The notes under the pieces: model-generated
The model's database searches: none
Told to the model about the DNA's origin: nothing
The model's input: only the letters and a program-made list of their open reading frames with translations
Program-made: the position numbers and the translations under genes
Assembly: GCA_017853205.1 (NCBI GenBank)
Contig: JAFMKB010000008.1
Coordinates: 1-62,187, forward strand
Origin: Gammaproteobacteria bacterium
Lineage (GTDB): Bacteria; Pseudomonadota; Gammaproteobacteria; Pseudomonadales; Pseudohongiellaceae
Length of the DNA stretch: 62,187 nucleotides
Direction: 5' to 3'
In this document: positions 41,512 to 51,607 of the stretch, piece after piece
Numbering within the stretch: the first letter of the stretch is position 1
Layout of the letters: every line of letters starts with the position of its first letter

Positions 41512-42303
41512 CTAATTTTCATTCTGCACTATCTCGAAAACAACGGTAACCGACGCGTCGAATGCAATTTCATCGAAGTTGTCCATCGACGCAGGTGCCG
41601 CTATTTCATCCATCGTCATCGCTCTGCTCATCAATAATTGCGGGCGCGAATTTCGCGTTAACGTCTGCGGGTAAAAATTTATGGGTTTGAGTGCAAAGCC
41701 AAGGGTCTTAGAGTAAAAAGCTGCTTGGTCTAGCGCATCCTTCACAGCAAGCTCGCGCACCTGTTTCTCTAATTCTTTTTCTTTGCTGTGTTCAAACTCG
41801 GTTGAGACCAGTTCAACTTCCTCATATTGATCCGCGGCTGCGGCAAGCAGTTGGAGCTCTGCTTCGCTAGCCACGGTTACCTGAAGTTTAGCCCCCACTT
41901 CAAAGCTATTGGTTTTTTGTGAGAGGAATCCCTTTTTCGGGGAGCTGGAGAATTTTGCATTATTGATCGAATTGGCGTTGATTCCGGCGTCGATGAATCT
42001 TTGCGAGAGGCGTGATCGCAGCGCCTGATTGTCTCGCATCGCGGTCTCTAACGAGCGCGATTCTGTGGTCACAATCAGCTCGACCTGCGCGCTGTCTTTA
42101 AAAGTGGTTAGGGTCGCTTTTCCCTCAATCGACACTTGATCTGGTCTAGGAAAGACTATTTCGCGTATTTCTTCTTGCGTGCCTGAAAGCTGTGCCTGAG
42201 CTGAGGCGATGGCTGGGAAACACGCCATGAATGCGACCAGAGCGAAACGTCGCGAATAAAGGGCGAAGACACGAGAAAGACGGTTGTTTAATTGAGCTGA
42301 CAT
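41512..42303 (-). CDS. SIMPL (DUF541) domain protein, exported
   Basis: Periplasmic protein of 263 residues with a SIMPL (YggE-like) domain. A signal peptide ends ASAQAQLS. The domain shows IEGKATLTTFKDSAQVELIV, ESRSLETAMRDNQALRSRL, the SSSPKKGFLSQKTNSFEVGAKLQV strand pair and the final FDASVTVVFEI, all family features. The E. coli homologue YggE affects oxidative stress tolerance; the role here is unknown. The frame is open to 42432, but ATG 42303 has GGAG six bases upstream and gives a normal signal peptide. It is convergent with the DUF4159 gene; upstream lies a 350-bp region shared with the MarR-type regulator. Confidence 0.86.
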   Translation of the reverse strand: MSAQLNNRLSRVFALYSRRFALVAFMACFPAIASAQAQLSGTQEEIREIVFPRPDQVSIEGKATLTTFKDSAQVELIVTTESRSLETAMRDNQALRSRLSQRFIDAGINANSINNAKFSSSPKKGFLSQKTNSFEVGAKLQVTVASEAELQLLAAAADQYEEVELVSTEFEHSKEKELEKQVRELAVKDALDQAAFYSKTLGFALKPINFYPQTLTRNSRPQLLMSRAMTMDEIAAPASMDNFDEIAFDASVTVVFEIVQNEN

Positions 42304-42655
42304 TGATTTCTCCGGACTGCGTTTAATGAATCGCTGGGCATAGTTACTGAGTCGATTCTCAAGTTGCAAAAGTTTGCTGAATTCTATGTTGAATTCTTTG
42401 CTGGGTGCTATGTCCGCTTCTTTGACAGACACTTTGAATCACACCGGCAATGAAATTTAGTTACACACTTGTAGTCAGCTGTCCCTTGACCTATGCCCGT
42501 GTAAATGACAGCATGCTGGCATTGTAGCTAAGGTCCGCTGAGTTCTAAGGCAGACTGAAGCCGAAGACGAGTGGTACGCAACCAATTCGCTCGATGATTT
42601 ACGATAAAGAGACACTACCTTGGCATTGAATGAGTCAGACAACGGACGAGTATCA

Positions 42656-43168
42656 ATGGACGCGCTAGTCGCGCGAGTGGGCTCGATACGCGCATCAAAG
42701 TCTGCTGCGGGCGGCTCTCCCTCATCGGCACATTCGCCGAAGCGAATGCTTTTCCTCGACCTTGTGTTGTCAGTTTTTCGGTTAAACGGGTTGCTCGTCG
42801 CCGAAGGCGACGCGATGACCGAGGATCTTGGCCTGACGAGCGCACGTTGGAAGGTTATCGGCGTTGTCGCGCTCTCCACTGCAGGTCTCACTGTTCCGGG
42901 AATTGCCCGAGTGCTTGGGCAATCGCGGCAGGCGGTGCAACGCATCACGGATGTCATGGCGCAGGATGGTCTTATCACGTATCAGCCCAATCCAAAGCAC
43001 AAAAGATCGGTGCTCGTTTTGTTGACCGACGAAGGTAAGAGTGCGTACCACGCGCTGCGCGAAGTCCAGGATCCCTGGGCAATTCGCAACACCGAAGACA
43101 TTCCTGTAGAGGATCTGGAGACGGCTCTTCGGCTTGTCCGCCGTCTTATTCAGCGCCTCGATAAATAG
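42656..43168 (+). CDS. MarR-family transcriptional regulator
   Basis: MarR-type winged-helix protein of about 170 residues. The DNA-binding region reads LTSARWKVIGVVALSTAGLTVPGIARVLGQSRQAVQRITDVM, with the wing at PNPKHKRSVLVLLTDEGKSA. The first 30 residues are low in structure (SKSAAGGSPSSAHSPK), unusual for MarR proteins. The start is uncertain: ATG 42656 (weak GGA upstream) is used here, but an in-frame TTG at 42620 is possible. The ligand and target are not known. It is a lone gene 133 bp before tsaE and lies where nnr would normally be expected. Confidence 0.82.
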   Translation: MDALVARVGSIRASKSAAGGSPSSAHSPKRMLFLDLVLSVFRLNGLLVAEGDAMTEDLGLTSARWKVIGVVALSTAGLTVPGIARVLGQSRQAVQRITDVMAQDGLITYQPNPKHKRSVLVLLTDEGKSAYHALREVQDPWAIRNTEDIPVEDLETALRLVRRLIQRLDK

Positions 43169-43301
43169 CTCGTTGTTAGTAGAATTTATCACAGCGGTTT
43201 AGCCCCACCTCTTGCCCGAAAGCGAATCGCGATTCACAATTCGGCCCTGAACTTAAAACGACTCTCACACTCAACGAACTGCCGCGAGAGGGAAGCGCGC
43301 C

Positions 43302-43871
43302 ATGACCACAGTTTCTTCCGTTTCTTCAAACCATCTAGAACAGGGCGCAGGCGCTAGCGTACTCGATGCCCGTAGCGAATTCCTCGCTGACGAGGCCGCG
43401 ACAATTGCCTTTGGGTTCAAGCTCGCCCGAGCGACGCAGAGTGCGGCTAGCTCTGAGGTGCCAGAAGCTGGAATGGGCGCTGCGACAGCAGGCGGCGTTA
43501 TTCATCTGCAGGGAGATCTTGGCGCGGGCAAAACAACGTTAACCCGTGGCTTCCTGCGCGGCTATGGACACGAAGGTGCGGTAAAGAGTCCCACTTACAC
43601 GCTAGTAGAGCCTTATGAATTGGCACGCTGCAATATCTACCACTTCGATCTTTATAGGCTCTCCGACCCAGAGGAGTTTGACTATTTGGGTACCGATAAC
43701 TATTTCGAGGCTCCGAATCTCTGCCTCGTCGAGTGGCCAGAGCATGGAGCGGGCTGGGCGCCTACTGCGGATTTTCGAATTGAGCTAACCGAAACTGACG
43801 CGGGCCGGACTGCCCGTTGCAGCGCGCTTTCGCAGCGCGGGTTACAAATGCTCTCCGCTTTATTCGGCTAA
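43302..43871 (+). CDS. tsaE: tRNA threonylcarbamoyladenosine biosynthesis ATPase TsaE
   Basis: ATPase of the TsaBDE complex that makes t6A37 in tRNAs reading ANN codons. The P-loop GDLGAGKTTLTRG is at about residue 66; VKSPTYTLVEPYE and YHFDLYRLSDPEEFD are the TsaE signatures, and the C-terminal part keeps LVEWPEHG. Length 189 is longer than the 150 or so of E. coli TsaE because of an N-terminal extension of about 35 residues and a 15-residue insert just before the P-loop (SEVPEAGMGAATAGG). It heads the block tsaE-amiB-mutL-miaA-hfq. A hairpin follows at 43917-43945. Confidence 0.93.
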   Translation: MTTVSSVSSNHLEQGAGASVLDARSEFLADEAATIAFGFKLARATQSAASSEVPEAGMGAATAGGVIHLQGDLGAGKTTLTRGFLRGYGHEGAVKSPTYTLVEPYELARCNIYHFDLYRLSDPEEFDYLGTDNYFEAPNLCLVEWPEHGAGWAPTADFRIELTETDAGRTARCSALSQRGLQMLSALFG

Positions 43872-43916
43872 GCTGAAACCCTGAAGATTCGCCGCTAGCT
43901 GCCGCTCTATAAAGCG

Positions 43917-43945
43917 AGAGTGCCGACAATCGAGGTCGGCTCTCT
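43917..43945. other. Inverted repeat between tsaE and amiB
   Basis: AGAGTGCCGAC pairs with GTCGGCTCTCT with one mismatch around a seven-base loop. No T-tract follows. It lies 45 bp after tsaE and 50 bp before amiB; it could reduce read-through or stabilise the tsaE transcript. Confidence 0.5.
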
Positions 43946-43995
43946 GCTGTGCGCGGGAAAGACAGCTCGTGATCGATTCTCGTCTGGAAAGGTAA

Positions 43996-45594
43996 ATGGC
44001 ATTTCAAAAGACATCAGTTTTTTCGCATTCCCGTAACGCCCCGCAGCGTTCGGAAGGCGCACAGACGTCTGCCCTTTGTCTCACTGTGATCATCTGGCTA
44101 TGTGCCCTTATTGCGCCGACGGTTGTTGCAGCCGCGGAGGTTCGCGATCTCAGACTCTGGCGTGCGCCCGATCATACTAGGCTGGTATTCGACCTCAGTG
44201 CGGGAGTCGACTACAAGCTGTTTACCCTGGATGCGCCAGAGCGAGTAGTGATTGATATCGCTGATTCAACCCTCGCAACTCGTCTCGGAGATATCGAGTT
44301 CGAGGATAGTCCGATTACTGGGCTACGCAGTGCGACACGCGACGGAGGGCTGCTTAGAGTAGTCATCGACCTGAACACTAAAACAAAGCCGAAAAGTTTC
44401 ACGCTCGAGCCGAATGCTGAGCTTGGCCATCGACTCGTGGTCGATCTCTATGACGAAAATGCCGTCGACAAAGTTGCGCCGAGGGAGCCCACGGCAGCTC
44501 GGGCTGCAACGACTGCCGAGAGAAAACCAGATAAAGCCCCCGATCAGCGCCGCGATATAGTGGTGGCGATTTCGGCAGGTCACGGCGGCGAGGATCCCGG
44601 CGGCATCGGCTATGACGGCAAACTCCAAGAGAAGAACATCACTCTGCGCATCGCACGCGAGCTCTACGACTATCTCGACAGAATGCCCGGATACTCGCCA
44701 GTCATGGTTCGTGATGGCGACTACTATGTAAAACTCTCTCGCAGGCCCGAGATCGCGCGTGAGCGCCGCGCAGACCTTTTCGTTGCCATTCATACCGATT
44801 GGTATAAGACGTCTCGTGCACGAGGGCTCACAATTTACGCGCTTTCAGGCGATCGCGCTGACCGAGAAAATGCACGGCGTGTGGCTCAAAAAGAGAATAC
44901 CGCTGATCTTCTTGGCGGGGTCGGCAGCGATCTAAGCCTCGGTTCGTGGGATGATGACGTCGCGCTAACCCTTGTCTCATTGCAAATGGCGTGGAGCATG
45001 GAGCAGAGCGTTATAGTTGGCTCGCGCGTTCTCGACGCCGTCGGGGGCATCACAAGGCTGCGGAAAACGAAAGTTCAGCAAGCGTCTCTCGAGGTGCTCA
45101 AGTCTCCCGATATTCCATCCATTTTGATTGAGACGGGGTATCTTACTAACCCCGAAGAGGCGAAGCGCCTCAACACGTCCTCCTTTCAGAAGCAGCTCGC
45201 AGCTGGGATTGGCAGGGGAGTAATGGCTTACTTTTATGATGCGCCGCCCGAAGGAAGTCTCGTCGCGTGGCAAAAGGCGAATGGCGTGACGCCTGCTAGC
45301 TACACAGTGCGGCGCGGTGATTCCCTCTCGATGATTGCACAGCGATTCGGCACCACAATGGCTGCTCTAAAAGAGCACAATGCGCTAAAAAGTGACGGCG
45401 TGCAGATAGGCCAAGTGCTGAAGTTGCCTGGAGGACTTGAGCCCGCCACGCGCGAGCACAAGATTCAGAGCGGAGAGACGCTGTCGGGCATTGCCGCGAG
45501 ATACCGCGTTAGTCTCGCCGAACTTCGCCGCCTGAACGAACTTCGAGCGGATCGTATCCTTGTGGGCCAGGTCCTCAAGATCCCAGCAAGTTAG
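43996..45594 (+). CDS. amiB: N-acetylmuramoyl-L-alanine amidase with AMIN and two LysM domains
   Basis: Periplasmic zinc amidase of 532 residues that cleaves the septal peptidoglycan cross-bridge stem, activated in the family by EnvC/NlpD. Order of parts: signal peptide (to about 45, ending VAAAEVR), AMIN domain (45-155), linker, amidase_3 domain (190-415) and two LysM repeats (437-480 and 489-531, YTVRRGDSLSMIA and HKIQSGETLSGIA). Zinc site markers are SAGHGGEDPG with GKLQEKN, IHTDWYKTSRARG (usual HADAF becomes HTDWY) and LIETGYLTNPEE. The location between tsaE and mutL is the standard amiB position. GGAAAGG precedes the ATG. Confidence 0.94.
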   Translation: MAFQKTSVFSHSRNAPQRSEGAQTSALCLTVIIWLCALIAPTVVAAAEVRDLRLWRAPDHTRLVFDLSAGVDYKLFTLDAPERVVIDIADSTLATRLGDIEFEDSPITGLRSATRDGGLLRVVIDLNTKTKPKSFTLEPNAELGHRLVVDLYDENAVDKVAPREPTAARAATTAERKPDKAPDQRRDIVVAISAGHGGEDPGGIGYDGKLQEKNITLRIARELYDYLDRMPGYSPVMVRDGDYYVKLSRRPEIARERRADLFVAIHTDWYKTSRARGLTIYALSGDRADRENARRVAQKENTADLLGGVGSDLSLGSWDDDVALTLVSLQMAWSMEQSVIVGSRVLDAVGGITRLRKTKVQQASLEVLKSPDIPSILIETGYLTNPEEAKRLNTSSFQKQLAAGIGRGVMAYFYDAPPEGSLVAWQKANGVTPASYTVRRGDSLSMIAQRFGTTMAALKEHNALKSDGVQIGQVLKLPGGLEPATREHKIQSGETLSGIAARYRVSLAELRRLNELRADRILVGQVLKIPAS

Positions 45595-45698
45595 CTGTTT
45601 TTAGAGATATGCAACTAATTCCTAAAAAACACCGCTAACAGTAATTTTTGCACGCGTTCTCGCAATAATCCGCGGCGCGCAGAAATAAGTGTAGGCAA

Positions 45699-45707
45699 TG
45701 CTATACT
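45699..45707 (+). promoter_or_regulatory. Extended -10 promoter candidate for mutL
   Basis: TGCTATACT is an extended -10 box (TGnTATACT) 53 bp upstream of the mutL ATG. No good -35 box is present at the usual distance, which extended -10 promoters can tolerate. The amiB-mutL gap of 165 bp holds nothing else that I recognise. Confidence 0.5.
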
Positions 45708-45759
45708 CACGGCACGCCCTCATTCTGCCAAATTTAAGCTTATTGCCGGCCTCTTACTT

Positions 45760-47682
45760 ATGAATCGCATCAATCTCCTAAGCCAACGTCTTGCCAATCA
45801 AATTGCGGCGGGCGAGGTCGTCGAGCGGCCTGCCTCGGTCGTGAAGGAGCTGCTTGAGAACAGCCTCGATGCTGGCGCGACGAGGCTCGAGGTCGATGTT
45901 GAACAAGGCGGCGTAAAGTTGCTGCGAATCCGCGACGACGGCGCGGGGATACATAAAGAGGATCTCGCACTCGCGCTGAGTCGCCACGCGACAAGCAAAA
46001 TTGTCGAGCTTGATGATCTCGAGGCAATAGCGAGCCTTGGCTTTCGGGGTGAGGCGCTTGCAAGTATCAGCTCGGTCTCTCGTTTGAGAATGACTTCGCG
46101 AGCGCGCGAAGGCAGTGATGACGACACCGCGTGGTGTGTCGAGGCTGAGGGACAAGAAATGGAGGCGCGGCTGACGCCTGCAGCGCACCCGGCAGGGACA
46201 ACTGTCGAGGTTCGCGATCTGTTTTTTAACACGCCTGCAAGGCGTAAGTTTCTGAAAACCGAGAAAACCGAGTTCTCTCGCATTGAAGAAGTTTTAAAGC
46301 GAATGGCGCTGAGCCGTTTTGATGTGATGTTTGCGCTGAATCACAATCAGCGCGCTATCCACAAATTGCTTCCCGCGACTACCGAAACAGAAAGATCGCG
46401 GCGTGTTGCCCTTGTGTGCGGGCCAGCTTTTGTCGAAAACTCAGTATTTATTGAGCGAGAAGCGGCGGGCATGCGACTCTGGGGCTGGGTAAGTCTGCCG
46501 ACGTTTTCGCGCAGCCAAGCAGACCTTCAGTATTTTTATGTTAACGGCCGTATTATTCGCGACAAATTGGTGACGCATGCAGTCAAGCAAGCCTACCGCG
46601 ATGTGCTTTTTCATGGCCGTCACCCTGCGTATGTTTTGTACTTCGAAATGGACCCTGCCGGCGTGGATGTGAATGTGCATCCGACAAAACATGAAGTCCG
46701 TTTCCGCGACAGTCGACTAGTTCACGATTTCCTGTTCAGCTCACTCCACAAGGCGCTCGCCGCGATTCAGCCGCAGGATCGTCTGTCTGGCGCAGAGACA
46801 CCTACTGGCGCTGTTTTCGAACAAGGCCAAGATATACCGCAGCAGAGCAGTCTTGGGTTAGCGGAGCTTCGGCAAGGATATGGGCGGACCGAGGCATGGG
46901 CCGGTGGCACCGTCGCGCAGGACAATCAGACTGCTGGCTTCGCCGGTAATGGCGCGGCCTCTGATTTCCCGTTCTCGTCAGGACAGCCTCGCTATTTCGG
47001 AAACTTAGGTTCTAGCGGCGGAGCGATAACTCCAAACGTCGTTCGAGATCAGCTTGCGGTTTACGGCAACCTGAACGAAATCGACGGCGACAGAGAAATC
47101 CCGCCTCTCGGGTTTGCTATCGCTCAGCTCCATGGGATCTACATTCTGGCGCAGAACAAAGACGGACTTATCATTGTCGACATGCATGCGGCACATGAGC
47201 GCATCACCTATGAACGCATGAAGACGGCGTGTCAGAATGAGGAGCTCAAGACTCAGCCATTGCTTGTCCCAATCTCGATTGCCGTGAGCCGATCTGAGGC
47301 GGATTGCGCTGAGTCGCAACAGGAGGTGCTTCAAAGTCTCGGTCTTCTTCTCGAGCGCGTCGCCGATGAGTCTCTCGTGGTGCGTCAAATCCCATCAATT
47401 TTGCGCAACGCAGACGTTGAACAGCTTGTGCGCGATGTGTTGTCAGATGTTTTGGAATACGGCAGCAGCGAGAGAGTGCAGGCGCATCAAGATGAGCTTC
47501 TTTCGACGATGGCATGCCACGGCTCTGTCCGCGCGAATCGTCAGTTATCAATACCGGAGATGAACGCGCTGCTGCGTGATATGGAAATCACTGAGCGCAG
47601 CGGCCAATGCAATCATGGGCGGCCTACCTGGGTCTATCAAAGCCTAACTCAGCTCGATAAACTCTTCATGCGTGGCCAGTAA
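45760..47682 (+). CDS. mutL: DNA mismatch repair protein MutL
   Basis: Mismatch-repair ATPase/endonuclease of 640 residues. The GHKL motifs are [28 protein letters not shown] and [14 protein letters not shown]; the TSKI segment is intact. The C-terminal dimerisation domain has D474-M-H-A-x2-E-x4-E ([12 protein letters not shown]), which corresponds to the endonuclease metal motif DQHA(x)2E(x)4E with Gln replaced by Met, and ends [11 protein letters not shown]. This contrasts with E. coli MutL, which lacks the nuclease and depends on MutH; so MutH-independent nicking is likely here. The stop overlaps the miaA ATG by one base. Confidence 0.95.
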   Translation: MNRINLLSQRLANQIAAGEVVERPASVVKELLENSLDAGATRLEVDVEQGGVKLLRIRDDGAGIHKEDLALALSRHATSKIVELDDLEAIASLGFRGEALASISSVSRLRMTSRAREGSDDDTAWCVEAEGQEMEARLTPAAHPAGTTVEVRDLFFNTPARRKFLKTEKTEFSRIEEVLKRMALSRFDVMFALNHNQRAIHKLLPATTETERSRRVALVCGPAFVENSVFIEREAAGMRLWGWVSLPTFSRSQADLQYFYVNGRIIRDKLVTHAVKQAYRDVLFHGRHPAYVLYFEMDPAGVDVNVHPTKHEVRFRDSRLVHDFLFSSLHKALAAIQPQDRLSGAETPTGAVFEQGQDIPQQSSLGLAELRQGYGRTEAWAGGTVAQDNQTAGFAGNGAASDFPFSSGQPRYFGNLGSSGGAITPNVVRDQLAVYGNLNEIDGDREIPPLGFAIAQLHGIYILAQNKDGLIIVDMHAAHERITYERMKTACQNEELKTQPLLVPISIAVSRSEADCAESQQEVLQSLGLLLERVADESLVVRQIPSILRNADVEQLVRDVLSDVLEYGSSERVQAHQDELLSTMACHGSVRANRQLSIPEMNALLRDMEITERSGQCNHGRPTWVYQSLTQLDKLFMRGQ

Positions 47683-48647
47683 TGAGTGCGGCAAAGAAAG
47701 CAATGCCACCGGACGCCGTCTGTCTGATGGGCCCTACAGCATCGGGTAAAACCGCACTCGCCATCGAGCTGCTTGCCCACCATCCCTTCGAAATTATCAG
47801 CGTAGACTCGGCTCAGATCTATAGAGGCATGGACATAGGCACAGGAAAGCCAGATCCCGAGACACTTCTTCGTGCGCCTCATCATTTGCTCAGTATCTTA
47901 GATCCGGCGGAGATCTATTCCGCCGCGGATTTTCGCCGCGATGCGCTGCGGTTAATAGGAGAAATAAAAGCCCGCGGAAACACGCCTCTTCTTGTGGGAG
48001 GGACGATGATGTATTTCCGTATCCTGCGCGACGGGATGGCTTCGATGCCTGATGCCGACGCAGAGGTGCGCGCTACAATCGAGGCGCAGGCGCGTACTGA
48101 AGGCTGGGCTTCAGTTCATGCTGAGCTCCAGAAGGTCGACCCTCAGGCCGCCGCGCGGATCCATCCCAACGATCCGCAGCGATTGCAACGCGCGCTAGAG
48201 GTCTATCGTGTCTCAGGAAAAACACTCAGTGCGCTTCACGCCGAGGAGGCGGCGTCGCGCCTGAAAGGCGATAAAAGTGGGCTGGACTTAACGTTTTGCG
48301 CAATCCAAGGGGTCGAGCGAGGCGTACTGCATGAGAGAATCAAGAAGCGATTTATTCAGATGCTGGACGAAGGTCTAGTCGATGAGGTGCGGAGTCTTTA
48401 CGAGCGAGGCGATCTGTCGCTCTCGCTTCCGTCGATACGCTCGGTTGGCTACAAACAGGTGTGGCAACACCTCGCAGGTTATCTGAGCTATGAGGAAATG
48501 GTCGATAGGGGTATCATCGCTACACGTCAGTTAGCCAAGCGTCAGATTACTTGGCTACGCAGTTGGAACGATCTCCATAGTCTGCCTAGCTCCACTCACG
48601 ATTCTTTGCGCAAGCTGTTGAAAATTGTTGTACCTGCCACCATATAG
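47682..48647 (+). CDS. miaA: tRNA dimethylallyltransferase MiaA
   Basis: Transfers the dimethylallyl group to A37 of tRNAs reading UNN codons. The P-loop [15 protein letters not shown] is at residue 13, followed by [30 protein letters not shown] and the tRNA-binding [14 protein letters not shown] near 250. Length 321 is normal. The ATG overlaps the mutL stop (TAATG), so translation is coupled. hfq follows after 62 bp. The assignment is secure from motif, length and position. Confidence 0.96.
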   Translation: MSAAKKAMPPDAVCLMGPTASGKTALAIELLAHHPFEIISVDSAQIYRGMDIGTGKPDPETLLRAPHHLLSILDPAEIYSAADFRRDALRLIGEIKARGNTPLLVGGTMMYFRILRDGMASMPDADAEVRATIEAQARTEGWASVHAELQKVDPQAAARIHPNDPQRLQRALEVYRVSGKTLSALHAEEAASRLKGDKSGLDLTFCAIQGVERGVLHERIKKRFIQMLDEGLVDEVRSLYERGDLSLSLPSIRSVGYKQVWQHLAGYLSYEEMVDRGIIATRQLAKRQITWLRSWNDLHSLPSSTHDSLRKLLKIVVPATI

Positions 48648-48709
48648 TTAGCATCGTAAGATGCAAAGCCACCATAGCAGACGCATTGTCGAACGAACGG
48701 AGAACAATA

Positions 48710-48991
48710 ATGTCTAAAGGACAAACACTACAAGACCCCTTCCTCAATGTATTGCGAAAGGAAAGGATTCCCGTCTCAATCTACCTCGTGAGCGGTATTA
48801 AGCTCCAAGGCCAGATTGAGTCTTTCGATCAGTTCGTCATTCTGTTGAAGAACGCTGTCAGCCAGATGGTTTATAAGCACGCGATCTCGACCGTCGTGCC
48901 CGCGCGCATGGTTAAAATTCCGGCGCTAAATTCTGGCGAAGACGATGCAGAGATCGACGGCGACGAAGCTGACAACGAGGCGTTAGCCTAA
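48710..48991 (+). CDS. hfq: RNA chaperone Hfq
   Basis: Sm-like hexameric RNA chaperone mediating sRNA-mRNA pairing. The 93 residues start [20 protein letters not shown], identical in pattern to known Hfq; Sm1 ([15 protein letters not shown]) and Sm2 ([11 protein letters not shown]) are intact. The C-terminal tail of about 20 residues is acidic ([18 protein letters not shown]), unlike the long Ser/Gln/Gly tail of E. coli Hfq. The upstream in-frame TTG at 48686 would add eight residues, but ATG 48710 has GGAG seven bases before it. hflX starts nine bases after the stop. Confidence 0.97.
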   Translation: MSKGQTLQDPFLNVLRKERIPVSIYLVSGIKLQGQIESFDQFVILLKNAVSQMVYKHAISTVVPARMVKIPALNSGEDDAEIDGDEADNEALA

Positions 48992-49000
48992 GGACTCTGA

Positions 49001-50296
49001 TTGTTTTTCGATCGCCCCGACTCGGGAGAGATATCCCTTCTGGTCAATCTGCACATCGATAATGATCGTGATGCCGATGACATCGTAGAGTTCGAAGAAC
49101 TCGCACTTTCTGCAGGTGCGCAGCCGGTCGCAATTATCACCGGTAGCCGCCGCCAGCCTTCGCCAAGCTATTTCGTGGGCGCAGGTAAGCTCGAAGAGCT
49201 TCAGGCGGCGGTTGCTGCGCACAAGGCTGAGGTCGTGCTATTCAATCACTCGCTCTCGCCTAGTCAGGAGCGAAACCTCGAACGAGAGCTCAAATGCCGC
49301 GTAATCGATCGCACGGGTTTGATCCTCGATATTTTCGCGCAGCGCGCTCGCAGCTATGAAGGCAAGCTGCAGGTCGAGCTTGCACAGTTGCAGCACATGA
49401 GCAGCCGGTTGAAAAGGGGCTGGACGCACCTTGATCGCCAGAAGGGTGGTATAGGGATGCGAGGTGCGGGTGAGACGCAGCTCGAAATGGATCAGCGTAT
49501 TATCGCGCAGCGCATCAAGTCGATTAACAAAGCGCTCATCAAAGTGCGGTCTCAGCGTGATCAAGGCCGTCGCTCGCGGCGCCGAGCGGAGGTACCGACT
49601 GTTTCCTTGGTGGGTTACACCAATGCAGGCAAGTCTTCGTTGTTCAATCGCCTTACGAGTGCGCAGACTTATGCAGCAGACCAGCTGTTCGCCACGCTCG
49701 ATTCGACGCTGCGCAAGGTCGAGTTGCCCAATTTCGGGCAGGCAATTATGGCCGACACGGTTGGGTTTATTAGCCATCTCCCGCACCAGTTGGTCGAAGC
49801 TTTTCGTGCCACACTCGAAGAGACGGTGCAGGCCGACCTACTCCTTCATGTGATCGACGCGGCGCACGACTCTCATCCCGAGTTTATTTTTGAGGTCGAA
49901 TCGGTGCTCGCTGAGATCGGCGCGCAAGAAGTCCCGCAGTTGCAGGTCTTTAATAAAATAGACCTACTGCCTGGGCGAGAGCCGGAACTGCAGCGCAATA
50001 GCGCGGGGAAACCGCACAGAGTCTGGATCTCGGCTAAAACCGGAGCGGGTATTGAGACGTTATTAGAGGCTGTGAGCGAATTACTTGCAGGAGAGATGTC
50101 CGATCAGCTTCTGCGCGTAGCGCCGAGCGAAGCAAGGCTGCGAAGTAAGCTGTATGCTGCCAATTATGTCGAAAACGAAGAGATCACTGAGGACGGGCAT
50201 TACCTCCTGCGCGTCAGGATGCCACTGCAGGAATTCGACAGGATAAAGCAGCAAAGCGGAGTCGCAATCGAGGGCGCAAGGCAGACAGCGGAATAG
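49001..50296 (+). CDS. hflX: Ribosome-associated GTPase HflX
   Basis: GTPase that splits stalled or stressed ribosomes. Residues 1-195 are the HflX N-terminal domain (FFDRPDSGEISLLVNLH, then the Gly-rich RGAGETQLEMD). The G domain has G1 GYTNAGKSSLFN near residue 205, G3 DTVGF and G4 NKIDLL. Length 431 is usual. The start is TTG: the codon at 49001 gives the family beginning (M)FFDRPD and has AGGA six bases upstream; no ATG serves better. It is the gene after hfq, with hflK following at 108 bp. Confidence 0.95.
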   Translation: MFFDRPDSGEISLLVNLHIDNDRDADDIVEFEELALSAGAQPVAIITGSRRQPSPSYFVGAGKLEELQAAVAAHKAEVVLFNHSLSPSQERNLERELKCRVIDRTGLILDIFAQRARSYEGKLQVELAQLQHMSSRLKRGWTHLDRQKGGIGMRGAGETQLEMDQRIIAQRIKSINKALIKVRSQRDQGRRSRRRAEVPTVSLVGYTNAGKSSLFNRLTSAQTYAADQLFATLDSTLRKVELPNFGQAIMADTVGFISHLPHQLVEAFRATLEETVQADLLLHVIDAAHDSHPEFIFEVESVLAEIGAQEVPQLQVFNKIDLLPGREPELQRNSAGKPHRVWISAKTGAGIETLLEAVSELLAGEMSDQLLRVAPSEARLRSKLYAANYVENEEITEDGHYLLRVRMPLQEFDRIKQQSGVAIEGARQTAE

Positions 50297-50404
50297 TCCG
50301 GTTACACTGGGTTATTGGTCTCGAATTCGCTAAGATCTACTGTACGAAATACTGGACATGTCAGCAGCATGTTCATCCCGTAATACAAAGCTATGGAGAA
50401 ACCA

Positions 50405-51607
50405 ATGGCTTGGAATGAACCCGGCAACAATGGAAACGACAACGACCCTTGGGGCGGTGGCGGCCGTAAAGGGCCAGAGCAAGGCCCTCCCGATATAGAT
50501 GAGGTCATTCGCTCGCTAACCAAAAAGCTCAACGGCATGTTTGGCGGCGGAGGCTCGACCTCTGGGGGTGCGTCGACCGGTTCCAGCGGCGGTTTCTCTG
50601 GAGGGCTGCTCGCAGGCCTCGTTGTCGTTGCGGCCGTGATCTGGGCATTTGGGGGTTTCTACATAGTCGATCAGGCAGAACGCGCAGTTGTTTTGCGCTT
50701 CGGTAAGGTGCTCGACGCGACGGTTCAGCCCGGCTTGCATTGGAACCCGCCTTTGATTGATGAAGTCTCATTGGTCAATATTTCTGAGCTGAACGCCAAG
50801 ACCTACGACAGCAACGCAATGCTCACTACCGATGAGAACATCATCGATATCGAGGTTACGGTTCAATACCGCATCGATGATCCAGTGAAGTATGTGCTTG
50901 CAGTGCAGGACCCCGAGCGGAGTCTAGATAACGCCGCTGAGTCGGCAATTCGCCATGTGGTGGGTGGCAACTTTATGGATCAAATTTTGACCACCGGCCG
51001 TGAGCAGGTAGCCGATGATGTTCAGCAGCGTCTGCAAAATTACATGGACAGCTACAGTACCGGCATTCTGGTCAGTCAGGTGAACGTTGTCCAAGCGCAG
51101 CCACCGCAGGCAGTCAGGCCGGCGTTTGACGACGTGATTCGCGCGCGAGAAGACGAGCAGCGTGCACAGAACCAAGCACAGCAATATGCGAATCAGATAA
51201 TTCCTGAGGCGCGCGGCGAGTCCCAGCGTCAGATCGAGCAGGCTAACGCTTACCGCGAAGAGGTTATCGCGGAGGCTACTGGTAATGCGTCGCGCTTCAA
51301 TCAGCTGCTAGTTGAGTACCAGAAGGCGCCAGAGGTGACTCGTCAGCGTCTCTATATTGAGGCAGTTGAGGACGTCATGACGGCGAGCACTAAAATCATG
51401 ATCGACGTAGAGGGCGGCAATAACATGCTCTACCTGCCACTCGACAAAATTATGGAGCAGAGCGGCCGCGGCCTCGGTGGCGCGTCAAGCACGCAGGACC
51501 TTAGGGCCTTAGCCGAGCAGTTATCGCCGTATATGCCTTCGGCAAATAACAACAGCAACTCTATCGATCGCAGCCGCGTGCCAACGAATACACGAGGAGT
51601 ACGCTAA
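50405..51607 (+). CDS. hflK: HflK, FtsH protease modulator
   Basis: SPFH/band-7 protein that with HflC forms the membrane cage around FtsH. The N-terminus AWNEPGNNGNDNDPWGGG is nearly the E. coli beginning; a single transmembrane helix lies near residues 60-83. The SPFH domain follows (IVDQAERAVVLRFGKVLDATVQPGLHWNPP), then the long coiled-coil (residues 240-320) and the FQQLLVEYQKAPEVTRQRLYIEAVEDVM-type end. GGAG six bases before ATG 50405 decides the start against ATG 50393. hflC begins on the base after the stop. Confidence 0.96.
   Translation: MAWNEPGNNGNDNDPWGGGGRKGPEQGPPDIDEVIRSLTKKLNGMFGGGGSTSGGASTGSSGGFSGGLLAGLVVVAAVIWAFGGFYIVDQAERAVVLRFGKVLDATVQPGLHWNPPLIDEVSLVNISELNAKTYDSNAMLTTDENIIDIEVTVQYRIDDPVKYVLAVQDPERSLDNAAESAIRHVVGGNFMDQILTTGREQVADDVQQRLQNYMDSYSTGILVSQVNVVQAQPPQAVRPAFDDVIRAREDEQRAQNQAQQYANQIIPEARGESQRQIEQANAYREEVIAEATGNASRFNQLLVEYQKAPEVTRQRLYIEAVEDVMTASTKIMIDVEGGNNMLYLPLDKIMEQSGRGLGGASSTQDLRALAEQLSPYMPSANNNSNSIDRSRVPTNTRGVR

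Noticed and set aside
42475-42978. Minus-strand frame of 167 codons
   Set aside because: Antisense shadow of the MarR gene, which has a clear winged-helix domain.
48651-48664. GCATC-GTAA-GATGC hairpin between miaA and hfq
   Set aside because: Five base pairs without T-tract; too weak to call.
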